Shown here piece after piece: positions 45,809 through 52,529 of a DNA stretch of 64,000 nucleotides. The notes below the pieces were generated by a model. It was not told the DNA's origin and did no database searches. It saw nothing but the letters and a program-made list of their open reading frames with translations. The stretch lies in contig JBGAUT010000010.1 of assembly GCA_044228505.1 (NCBI GenBank), positions 1 through 64,000 of the forward strand. The letters run 5' to 3'. The stretch comes from JAEUKA01 sp044228505. GTDB lineage: Bacteria > Myxococcota_A > Polyangia > Palsa-1104 > JAEUJZ01. The translations under genes were made by a program, and so were the position numbers. The number at the start of each line of letters is the position of its first letter. The first letter of the stretch is position 1.

Positions 45809-45838
45809 ATTATACGAACCGGTAACTCTAGGTGTCAA
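45809..45838 (-). promoter_or_regulatory. Consensus sigma70 promoter of the glt-like operon
   Basis: On the minus strand a perfect TTGACA (45833-45838) and a perfect TATAAT (45809-45814) are separated by 18 nt. It points at the gltC-like start 161 bases downstream. This is the best housekeeping-type promoter I found in the window. Confidence 0.7.
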
Positions 45839-46049
45839 GGCTCGGATATTTGCGAGAGACTCGGGTGACGACAAGGCAACCAGTCCCTTCGAGCCGACCG
45901 CTTGCGAAGGAAGGGCGCTCAAACGGTGCAGTTGCCCAAACGTTTTTGGATGATGATCCGGTTTCGCGAACCCAAACGCCATACACTAGGCGTACGCTGG
46001 ACAGCTACCAGCCCCGATTGGACTGGATCTGAGCAACGGTCGCCAGTGC

Positions 46050-46077
46050 TTGACTAGGCGGCCCGAACGTGTATCCT
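46050..46077 (+). promoter_or_regulatory. Candidate promoter of the Cys-rich lipoprotein
   Basis: TTGACT (46050-46055) and TATCCT (46072-46077) are separated by 16 nt and end 42 bases before the ATG at 46119. Confidence 0.45.
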
Positions 46078-46118
46078 GTCCAAGACTTGTGACATCCAGG
46101 TCGGAGGATCTATTAAGT

Positions 46119-46634
46119 ATGAAGCGCCGTCTTGCCGCGTGGTTTTCGTTTTGCTCGCTCGGCATCGCCCTGCTGCTTTCGGGGTGTACCGATAATCAGA
46201 TCGGCCGAGCCTGCAATAATCCACTTGCTTCGAAAGTGACCAGCGGGGTGACGTTCGTGAACCCTGCTCCAGATTGCCCGACGCGTCTGTGCATGATCAC
46301 GCCGAAGGTCAGCGACAGCACCAATGCTCTCGCCAAGTCCGATCACCGCACCAACGAGCTGTCGATTTGCACCACCGAGTGCAATACAGATGATGACTGT
46401 GGCAGCCCATATGAGAACGATAACCGCTGCGGCAAGTACGTCTGCGCGGTCGCTTCCGTGGTTCCGGACCCGACAGGCGAGACGTTCTGTTGCAAGAAGC
46501 TCTGTATGTGCGACGCGGATCGCCAGAAGGGCTTCAACATGGACGGCAACGGAGCGAGCCTACCAAAGGACTCCTTCGGTGTTTCGATTCCGCCAGCCTG
46601 CGTGGATCCAGCCACGGCCTGCACGCTCAAGTAG
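46119..46634 (+). CDS. Cys-rich lipoprotein divergent from the glt-like operon, possibly CglC-like
   Basis: I chose the ATG at 46119 (171 residues) because GGAGG lies 11 bases upstream; the frame opens at 46050. A signal peptide with a clean lipobox LLLSGC is followed by a Cys-rich body containing LSICTTECNTDDDC and FCCKKLCMC. The Cys pairing suggests disulfides outside the cytoplasm. In M. xanthus the Cys-rich gliding lipoprotein CglC is encoded near gltC; the similar setting makes CglC a reasonable guess, but I cannot confirm it by alignment. Confidence 0.8.
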   Translation: MKRRLAAWFSFCSLGIALLLSGCTDNQIGRACNNPLASKVTSGVTFVNPAPDCPTRLCMITPKVSDSTNALAKSDHRTNELSICTTECNTDDDCGSPYENDNRCGKYVCAVASVVPDPTGETFCCKKLCMCDADRQKGFNMDGNGASLPKDSFGVSIPPACVDPATACTLK

Positions 46635-46660
46635 CTCTCCGCGCTGTTGGCACACATTTC

Positions 46661-46687
46661 CGGTCTTGGCAGACTTCGCCAAGACCG
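46661..46687. terminator. Bidirectional terminator hairpin between convergent genes
   Basis: CGGTCTTGGC-AGACTTC-GCCAAGACCG is a perfect 10-bp stem with a 7-nt loop. It sits midway in the 90-base gap between the Cys-rich lipoprotein and the GH1 gene. T-runs are weak on both sides; the position is the main support. Confidence 0.7.
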
Positions 46688-46724
46688 ACATTCCTTCGAT
46701 TTCCGCCACTTCAGTATAGGCAGC

Positions 46725-48272
46725 CTACGGCCAGGGTCCGTATTGTGAAAGCAGGGCCTCATCGAGGCCGTTGCTTTCAATAATCCGCGTGTAGAGAGCG
46801 GCGGATGGACGAGGCGTACGCAGGAAGTCGGTCTGATAGTCAATCTTGGTCAGTCCAAACCGTGCGGTGAAGCCCTCGGCCCACTCAAAGTTATCGATGA
46901 GTGACCAGTGAAAATAGCCGCGAACATCGACGCCTTGTTGCTGCGCGAGAAACAGCTCTCGCAGATGTTCAACGAGCAGCCGCTGCCGATCGAGGTCGTC
47001 CTCTTTTGAGTCAGCGGTACCGTTCTCTAGCACGTATAGCGGCAAGTGATAGCGCTCGTGGGCCTTGTGCAGTGCAAGCCGAAAGCCCTGCGGATAGGAC
47101 GCCCACCCAAGCTCATTCGGCTGGTCCTCAGCTTCGCTCGTCGGATCGTGAAGCAACACCTCGAACTTCGTTGGTCGCAGCAGGTCACTCTTTACGTAAA
47201 ATCGGCCATAGTAGTTTAGACCGACATAGTCCTGCGTACCCGCGAGCCCCTCGATCGGAATCGCGACGCTCATGACCTGCGAGCGAAGCACTCCACTGTG
47301 CAGCGCATCGAGAAAGTCCCAGACAAACGCTTGCTCGATCAGCTGAGCGGTCACTCGATCGAGCGGATGGTGATTGCGCAGCGGCTGAAACGCCCGCACA
47401 TGCTGCGCAATGCCAACTTGCACCGACTTGCCCCGTCGGGCCGCGTCCTGCTTCAGCAGTCGATAGGCCAGCGCATGCGCCCGAAGAAGCTGACTCACAA
47501 CCGGAACCAGCGCTTTGGGGCCACTTCGCTGCTCCAGCGGAGGGAAGGTGCCGTCTAGATATCCAGCGTAGGCGTACACCATCGGCTCGTTCAGCGTGCA
47601 CCAATGCTCGGCACGGCCTCCGAAATGCTTCACGACCGCAGCGACGAAACGCTCAAAGTGGATCAGCGCGTCGCTACGCTCCCAGCCTCGCTGCCCATCA
47701 CGTTCCTGCCAAAACCACTCCGGGCTGACGAAGTGAAACAGGGTCACCGACGGCTTGAGCTTGTTGCGCTCTAGTGCGTCGAAGATTCGCTGGTAATACG
47801 CTATCCCTGCCGGATCGGGCTCCATCATCTCCGGACGAGGAAACAACCGACTCCACGAGATTGAAAAGCGGTATGCGTTGTGCTTCATCGCCGCCGCCAA
47901 CGCAAGGTCGCTTTCTATCCGAGCATCAAAGTCGGTTTTTTTGCGCCGAACCTCCTCGGAGTATTCGGATAGCTGGTGAATATGACCCGGTTTGGGCTGG
48001 CCTTTGCCTCGCTGCTCGACACGATGGTTCGCAATGACGTCACGTTCGAACGCTGCCCAGTCATCGGCTTGGGTCTCCTCGATTTGGTAGGCAGCCGTCG
48101 CAGTTCCCCACAAAAAACCCGGCGGAAATAGATACGGTCCCGGTAGCTTCGAGGGTGAGCGCAGTCCGGTCAAGCGTCGCGACCCAAACCACGGAATCGC
48201 CAGCGTCGGAACCAGTGCCGCCGACAGCCCCAACGCCGCCAGCACCAACTTACGTCGAAGAGAAGTCGCCAT
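46725..48272 (-). CDS. Membrane-anchored glycoside hydrolase family 1 (beta-glucosidase-like)
   Basis: From the ATG at 48272 the product has 515 residues (a TTG at 48293 is the other possible start). A hydrophobic N-terminal segment (8-27) suggests membrane anchoring or export. The GH1 barrel follows with FLWGTATAAYQIEE, FSISWSRLFPR, the acid/base TLNEP (Glu229), LNYYGRFYV, the nucleophile YVLENG (Glu416) and YFHWSLIDNFEWAEGF. Both catalytic Glu are present, so it should be an active retaining beta-glycosidase; the sugar is not predictable. Many bacterial GH1 enzymes are cytoplasmic, so the N-terminal hydrophobic segment is unusual. Confidence 0.92.
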   Translation of the reverse strand: MATSLRRKLVLAALGLSAALVPTLAIPWFGSRRLTGLRSPSKLPGPYLFPPGFLWGTATAAYQIEETQADDWAAFERDVIANHRVEQRGKGQPKPGHIHQLSEYSEEVRRKKTDFDARIESDLALAAAMKHNAYRFSISWSRLFPRPEMMEPDPAGIAYYQRIFDALERNKLKPSVTLFHFVSPEWFWQERDGQRGWERSDALIHFERFVAAVVKHFGGRAEHWCTLNEPMVYAYAGYLDGTFPPLEQRSGPKALVPVVSQLLRAHALAYRLLKQDAARRGKSVQVGIAQHVRAFQPLRNHHPLDRVTAQLIEQAFVWDFLDALHSGVLRSQVMSVAIPIEGLAGTQDYVGLNYYGRFYVKSDLLRPTKFEVLLHDPTSEAEDQPNELGWASYPQGFRLALHKAHERYHLPLYVLENGTADSKEDDLDRQRLLVEHLRELFLAQQQGVDVRGYFHWSLIDNFEWAEGFTARFGLTKIDYQTDFLRTPRPSAALYTRIIESNGLDEALLSQYGPWP

Positions 48273-48485
48273 AGTGAAAGTTGTACTGCGCAACTGCTCA
48301 ACGTGGAAGTACTCAGCAAAATCGAGACGGCAACATCATATCTCGCAGCGCAGAATTTATATCTACATAGAAGACAATATAAAAATCAAAATCTACTATC
48401 AATGTGAATTAAAATGGATCAGTGCGCTATTTTTGGTCAGCAAAATCGCGCCCTTGGACTCCTGTGCGTGAGATAACGCGCTTGC
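48273..48485. other. AT-rich divergent intergenic region
   Basis: About 100 bases around 48340-48440 are strikingly AT-rich for this window (for example AATTTATATCTACATAG and ATATAAAAATC). The region separates two divergent genes and probably holds both promoters; no hexamer pair is convincing enough to place. Confidence 0.5.
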
Positions 48486-49232
48486 ATGGCTCGTACATCC
48501 GCGAAGCACCGAAACCCTACGCAGCTAGCGGCTACGTCTCGAACCCTGTTGCTACTGGAATCAGCCATCCCGACTTGTACCGCTTGCCCGCGCCTCCATT
48601 CGTACCTCGAAACGGTATCGCAAACGAAGGTGAGGCGCTTTGCCAGCGACGACTATTGGGGCAAACCAGTGCCAGGCTTTGGGGATCCGCACGCCACAAT
48701 CTTGATCGTGGGACTGGCCCCAGGCGCGCATGGTGCCAACCGCACGGGCCGAGTCTTTACCGGTGATCGCAGCGGGGATTTTCTCTATGCAGGCCTGTTT
48801 CGCACCGGCTTGGCTTCTCAGCCGCAGTCCGTGGCAAGAAACGACGGCTTGGTGCTCCGCGAGGTCTATGTCAGTGCCGCTGCCCGCTGTGCACCGCCCG
48901 CCAATCGTCCAAGCCCCGAGGAGTTGGCTTCATGCCGCGTGTTCCTTCGTCGAGAAATTGAGTTGCTTGATCGGCTACGAGTGGTAATTGCACTTGGGGC
49001 AATCGCCCACCAAGCGGTGTGGCTGGCGCTCAGCGAGGGAGAACAAAAGGCGGCAATCCGTACCCCGAAGTTTTGTCATGGGCAGGAGCACCCGTCTCCG
49101 ACAAGCGGGTTGCGGCTCATCGACTGCTATCACGTCTCGCAGCAAAATACGTTTACCGGCCTCTTAACGCGAACGATGCTCGACGATGTGCTTTCGCGAG
49201 CCAAACAGTTGGCGGGGATATCGGACGCGTAG
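48486..49232 (+). CDS. udgB: Uracil-DNA glycosylase family 5 (UdgB), Fe-S enzyme
   Basis: The 248 residues match family-5 UDG: iron-sulfur Cys31, Cys34, Cys135 and Cys150 (CTACPRL ... CAPPANRPSPEELASC), motif 1 GLAPGAHGANRTGR (76-89), the FTGDRSGDFL segment, VIALGAIAHQA and the late HVSQQNTFTGLLT motif. It removes uracil, hypoxanthine and other deaminated bases from DNA. Family 5 lacks the polar catalytic residue of family 4, consistent with the A in GLAPG. Convergent with the small lipoprotein, 18 bases away. Confidence 0.93.
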   Translation: MARTSAKHRNPTQLAATSRTLLLLESAIPTCTACPRLHSYLETVSQTKVRRFASDDYWGKPVPGFGDPHATILIVGLAPGAHGANRTGRVFTGDRSGDFLYAGLFRTGLASQPQSVARNDGLVLREVYVSAAARCAPPANRPSPEELASCRVFLRREIELLDRLRVVIALGAIAHQAVWLALSEGEQKAAIRTPKFCHGQEHPSPTSGLRLIDCYHVSQQNTFTGLLTRTMLDDVLSRAKQLAGISDA

Positions 49233-49250
49233 CGCACCTCATCGATTTCG

Positions 49251-49703
49251 CTATGGACAGGTGCTGTACGGTTTGAGCGGGACAGCGATGGGTGGATCGG
49301 AGAACTGAGTGCCGGTGGTCGCCAGCACCTCGCCCAAATAGGGCACACACTTGCGCGGATTGGTGCCCGCTTTTTGGATCGCCTCGACGTGGACCCGAAC
49401 CTGTCCCGCCGGTAGCTCACTTAGCGAATAGCGATCGAGCCCGCAAACGACGTTGCTCCACACCGCGAGCACTGCGTTATCACTCGGCCTGAGCAAATAC
49501 ACATCCATCGAAGCGATGCCCATTGCCGTACAGCGAGCCTCGGTGAAGGTGAGACCGCTCATCGTCCAGCTGACCGCGAGCTTGCTGTTACCGGGCCCTT
49601 GTGCCAAGGACACATTGCGATTCGGGCCTTCTCCCGACCAGTCCGGCTCGCAGCCGCTGAGCCCAACAGATAGGCACAGAAGGCTCCCAAGAAGTCGTCC
49701 CAT
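49251..49703 (-). CDS. Small lipoprotein of unknown function
   Basis: I chose the ATG at 49703 (150 residues), which begins a signal peptide with lipobox LSGC at about residue 18; the frame opens at 49748. The mature part has beta-rich segments (SKLAVSWTMSGLTFTEARC, YSLSELPAGQVRVHVEAIQ) like an Ig-like or carboxypeptidase-regulatory fold with four Cys. No family recognised. Divergent from the membrane-fusion protein gene with a 45-base gap. Confidence 0.75.
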   Translation of the reverse strand: MGRLLGSLLCLSVGLSGCEPDWSGEGPNRNVSLAQGPGNSKLAVSWTMSGLTFTEARCTAMGIASMDVYLLRPSDNAVLAVWSNVVCGLDRYSLSELPAGQVRVHVEAIQKAGTNPRKCVPYLGEVLATTGTQFSDPPIAVPLKPYSTCP

Positions 49704-49748
49704 GGTTCGCTTTTGGATGGAATCGTTCGTGCTAGAGTGCCCGCGCAT

Positions 49749-50945
49749 ATGACCTCCTTGCCGAAGCCGTCTCGCCTCTTTACCTGGATTGGGCGAGTCG
49801 TTCTCATCCTAGCACTCATCGTCGGTGCTGTGGCAGCTCGTCGGCTGTGGCCGGAGCGTCCGCTGAGCATCCGTGCATCCGTGGTGGCGGTCGGCACGGT
49901 TCGCGATGTCGTCTCTTCTTCGACGGCAGGCGAGGTTGCGCCGGAAAGCCATGCGACGCTGCGCGCTGAGGTGGGCGGGCAGGTGCTCACGGTCACCAAA
50001 CGACGGGGTGAACGGGTCAAGAAAGGCGAGCTCATCGTTCTCATCGATCCGAGCGATCTGAACGTCCGATTGCAGCAGTCCCAGGCGGCACTGGCCACGG
50101 CGGAAGCACAAGTCCGGCAAGCCGCTGCACGAGTCGAGACCATGAAGCGCCAGTCGGAACGAGCTCAAAAGCTACTCTCCGGCGGAGCGGGTACGGTCCA
50201 ACTCAGCGAGGAGGCCGCCGCTGCGCTGCTGGAAGCGAATCGGGCGCTGCAGACGGTACAGTCACAGCGCGAGCAAGCCCTGGCACAGCTATCCGCTGCG
50301 AAGGTAGCGCGAGGGCGAGCGGACATCGTGGCACCGTTTGATGGGCTGCTCACCGACGTACACATTCAACAAGGCGACAGCTTGGCACCGGCCTCGCCAG
50401 TGCTTCACATCATCGACGACTCCCGACTGCATGTGGACGCAACGATCGATGAAGCCGATGTTGCTCGAGTCCGTCCCGGTCAGAGCGCGGAACTGCATCT
50501 GGACGCCCTGCCCAACCGCAACATTGCGGGCCGAGTGGTGAGAACCGACCCGGCGGTAAAACGGGACTTAAAGGGTGCTCGGACGCTCACCGTCGAGGTT
50601 GAGGTGTCAGATTTGGCGGCAGCACGAGCGGCCGGACTGCTCCCTGGGATGTCCGCCAATGTCGAGATACTGGTGGCCGACAAGGCCGGAGTGCTCGCGG
50701 TTGCATCCAATCTGATTGTTGGACGAGGGCTCAACCGCTTCGTCTACGTGCTGGTGCCCGAGGGTCGACAGCATCGTGTACGCAAGCGGCCCGTGGAAGT
50801 AGGTCTGTCCAACTGGGAGCGCAGCGAGGTGGTAAGCGGCGTAGAGGCGGGACAGCTTCTGGCGGCGTCGCTCAACGAAAAGGGCCTCGAAGACGGGGTA
50901 TTGGTCCGCATTTCCAGCATCGAATCCGCCAAGGAGCCCAAGTGA
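49749..50945 (+). CDS. Membrane-fusion (HlyD/MacA-type) periplasmic adaptor
   Basis: From the ATG at 49749 the product has 398 residues. One N-terminal membrane helix (about 12-32) is followed by a biotinyl-lipoyl-like half (LRAEVGGQVLTVTKRRGERVKKGELIVLID), an alpha hairpin of about 100 residues (QSQAALATAEAQVRQAAARVE), the second lipoyl half (VAPFDGLLTDVHIQQGD), a beta-barrel and a membrane-proximal domain. It is the adaptor of a tripartite exporter, of MacA type given the ABC ATPase that overlaps its end by 4 bases (GTGA). No permease gene follows. Confidence 0.9.
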   Translation: MTSLPKPSRLFTWIGRVVLILALIVGAVAARRLWPERPLSIRASVVAVGTVRDVVSSSTAGEVAPESHATLRAEVGGQVLTVTKRRGERVKKGELIVLIDPSDLNVRLQQSQAALATAEAQVRQAAARVETMKRQSERAQKLLSGGAGTVQLSEEAAAALLEANRALQTVQSQREQALAQLSAAKVARGRADIVAPFDGLLTDVHIQQGDSLAPASPVLHIIDDSRLHVDATIDEADVARVRPGQSAELHLDALPNRNIAGRVVRTDPAVKRDLKGARTLTVEVEVSDLAAARAAGLLPGMSANVEILVADKAGVLAVASNLIVGRGLNRFVYVLVPEGRQHRVRKRPVEVGLSNWERSEVVSGVEAGQLLAASLNEKGLEDGVLVRISSIESAKEPK

Positions 50946-51730
50946 ACGATCGCGACTCCGCAGCTCTTTTGCCGTCGGCAAAAGACAGCGTGATCGAGAT
51001 CACCGGTTTGACCCGTCACTTTCTCCTCGGGGATGAGCTGGTCGAAGCACTGCGCGGAGTCGACCTGACGATTCAGCGAGGCGAATATGTTGCTATCGTC
51101 GGTCCATCGGGCTCTGGAAAATCGACGCTGATGAACCTGCTCGGCTGCCTCGATACCCCGACGAGTGGGCGATATCTTCTCGATGGCATCGAAGTGCAGT
51201 CACTCAACGACGATGAGCTAGCGGAAAACCGGAACCGTAAAATCGGCTTTGTGTTCCAGAGCTTTAACCTGTTACCCCGGGCGAGCGCGGTCGATAACGT
51301 GGCACTTCCAATGCTGTATGCCGGGACGAATCGAACGGCGAGGAAGCAGGCGGCGATCGCGGCGCTACAGAGAGTGGGCCTCGGAGACCGGCTGTTTCAT
51401 CGACCCGATCAACTGTCGGGAGGACAGCGGCAGCGCGTGGCGATCGCACGAGCACTGGTGAATCGGCCTGCGGTGCTGCTGGCGGATGAGCCGACGGGGA
51501 ACCTTGATCAACGGACAGGAACCGAGATCATCGCGCTGTTCGAACGACTGCACCAGGAAGGGGTGACGGTCATCCTGGTCACCCACGACCATAGCCTCGC
51601 CGAGCGCACCGATCGTCAGATCGTGATCGTCGATGGCAAAATTGCCCGAGATACCCGCTCGCCACGCCAACGGCCGGAGTTGAGCGCTACGACACCGGCA
51701 ATGACAGTTGCACCAGCAGTTCCGGCTTGA
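50942..51730 (+). CDS. MacB/LolD-type ABC transporter ATPase
   Basis: The 262 residues, from a GTG start overlapping the adaptor stop, form one ABC ATPase: Walker A VGPSGSGKSTLMNLLGCLD, the Q-loop FVFQSFNLLPR, signature QLSGGQRQRVAIARAL, Walker B LLADEPTGNLD and switch VILVTHD. The LGCLDTPTSG stretch is typical of MacB/LolD/FtsE-type ATPases. MacB normally has the ATPase and permease in one chain or an adjacent permease; here the next gene is on the other strand. The last 44 bases overlap the convergent YceI-like gene. Confidence 0.92.
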   Translation: MNDRDSAALLPSAKDSVIEITGLTRHFLLGDELVEALRGVDLTIQRGEYVAIVGPSGSGKSTLMNLLGCLDTPTSGRYLLDGIEVQSLNDDELAENRNRKIGFVFQSFNLLPRASAVDNVALPMLYAGTNRTARKQAAIAALQRVGLGDRLFHRPDQLSGGQRQRVAIARALVNRPAVLLADEPTGNLDQRTGTEIIALFERLHQEGVTVILVTHDHSLAERTDRQIVIVDGKIARDTRSPRQRPELSATTPAMTVAPAVPA

Positions 51731-52250
51731 CCCGCAGCGTCCCAAACGCGGCGCTAAATGGCTTGATGCCAAAATCGGGCTGATTCAGCCGCACTTCACA
51801 CACCCACCGGTCCGCCTGTTTCCGTACGTGAGTGGTGATGGTGCGTCTCTGTCCGTGCAAAGTAAGATCGCCAACAATATCGTACGCATCCGCATGCTCG
51901 GTTACTTTGGTAGTCACAAAGCGAACCTCGGGGAATCGATCCGTATGCAGAACGTCGTTCTGGATGTGGCGCTCGATATCGGCACGGTTGTCCGCAGACA
52001 AAGCGCTTGGCTGATCCTGTCCGTCCCGTTGAGCACAGACCACGCGGATGCTCCGAGCGTCAAAGGTCGCGGTGATCGCCGCAATCGCGTGTTCACTGGG
52101 TTCAGAGCTGGGTACGCTGGCTGGATGGATCGAACATCGCTCCACGACCAACTTCAAGTCGTGAGCAACACTCGATAGCAGCCCTTCTTTGTACGTGAAG
52201 ATGTGGCAGCTTACTTCGGGACTGCTTACGACGCGCTGTGGGCTCATCAC
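51687..52250 (-). CDS. YceI-like domain protein
   Basis: The 187 residues resemble the YceI lipocalin-like fold: VAHDLKLVVERCSIH near the N-terminus (compare the SxVxWxGxK/HxF pattern), IERHIQNDVLHTDRFPEVRF in the middle, then YDIVGDLTLHGQRRTITTHV and a final beta-hairpin. YceI proteins bind isoprenoid lipids. No signal peptide is visible, so it would be cytoplasmic, which is less common. Its 3' end overlaps the convergent ABC ATPase gene by 44 bases. Confidence 0.85.
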   Translation of the reverse strand: MMSPQRVVSSPEVSCHIFTYKEGLLSSVAHDLKLVVERCSIHPASVPSSEPSEHAIAAITATFDARSIRVVCAQRDGQDQPSALSADNRADIERHIQNDVLHTDRFPEVRFVTTKVTEHADAYDIVGDLTLHGQRRTITTHVRKQADRWVCEVRLNQPDFGIKPFSAAFGTLRVKPELLVQLSLPVS

Positions 52251-52373
52251 CGGGCAGTCTATCAGCTAACGATGGTTTCGCAGCCCGGACTGTTTGGCTA
52301 TGTCCACAGAAACCGACAAAAGCGACCTTTCCACACGACTCCCACCGTCGAGTAGGGTGGCCAGAGCTTTGGT

Positions 52374-52403
52374 TTGACAGTGCGCTATCTAGCCGTCGAT
52401 ACT
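52374..52403 (+). promoter_or_regulatory. Candidate promoter of the tandem giant TPR genes
   Basis: TTGACA (52374-52379) and GATACT (52398-52403) are separated by 18 nt, about 126 bases before the ATG at 52530. It lies in the 279-base gap after the YceI-like gene, where nothing else is evident. Confidence 0.45.
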
Positions 52404-52529
52404 AAAGACTCAATGTATTACCAGGCCTTCTAGGCTTGCACGCTTGGTGCTGTGCCAAGCAGCCTTCACTGTTCGCCGCTTGGTCGGACCGAAGGAGCCT
52501 AGGGCAGTGGGTTTACGACGGGCGCACCC

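Larger units (their letters stand above)
45649..46118. other. Divergent control region between the glt-like operon and the Cys-rich lipoprotein
   Basis: This 470-base region carries a strong minus-strand promoter and a plus-strand promoter (both listed). The mapped -10 would give the gltC-like mRNA a leader of roughly 155 bases. I see no supported coding frame in it. Confidence 0.6.
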
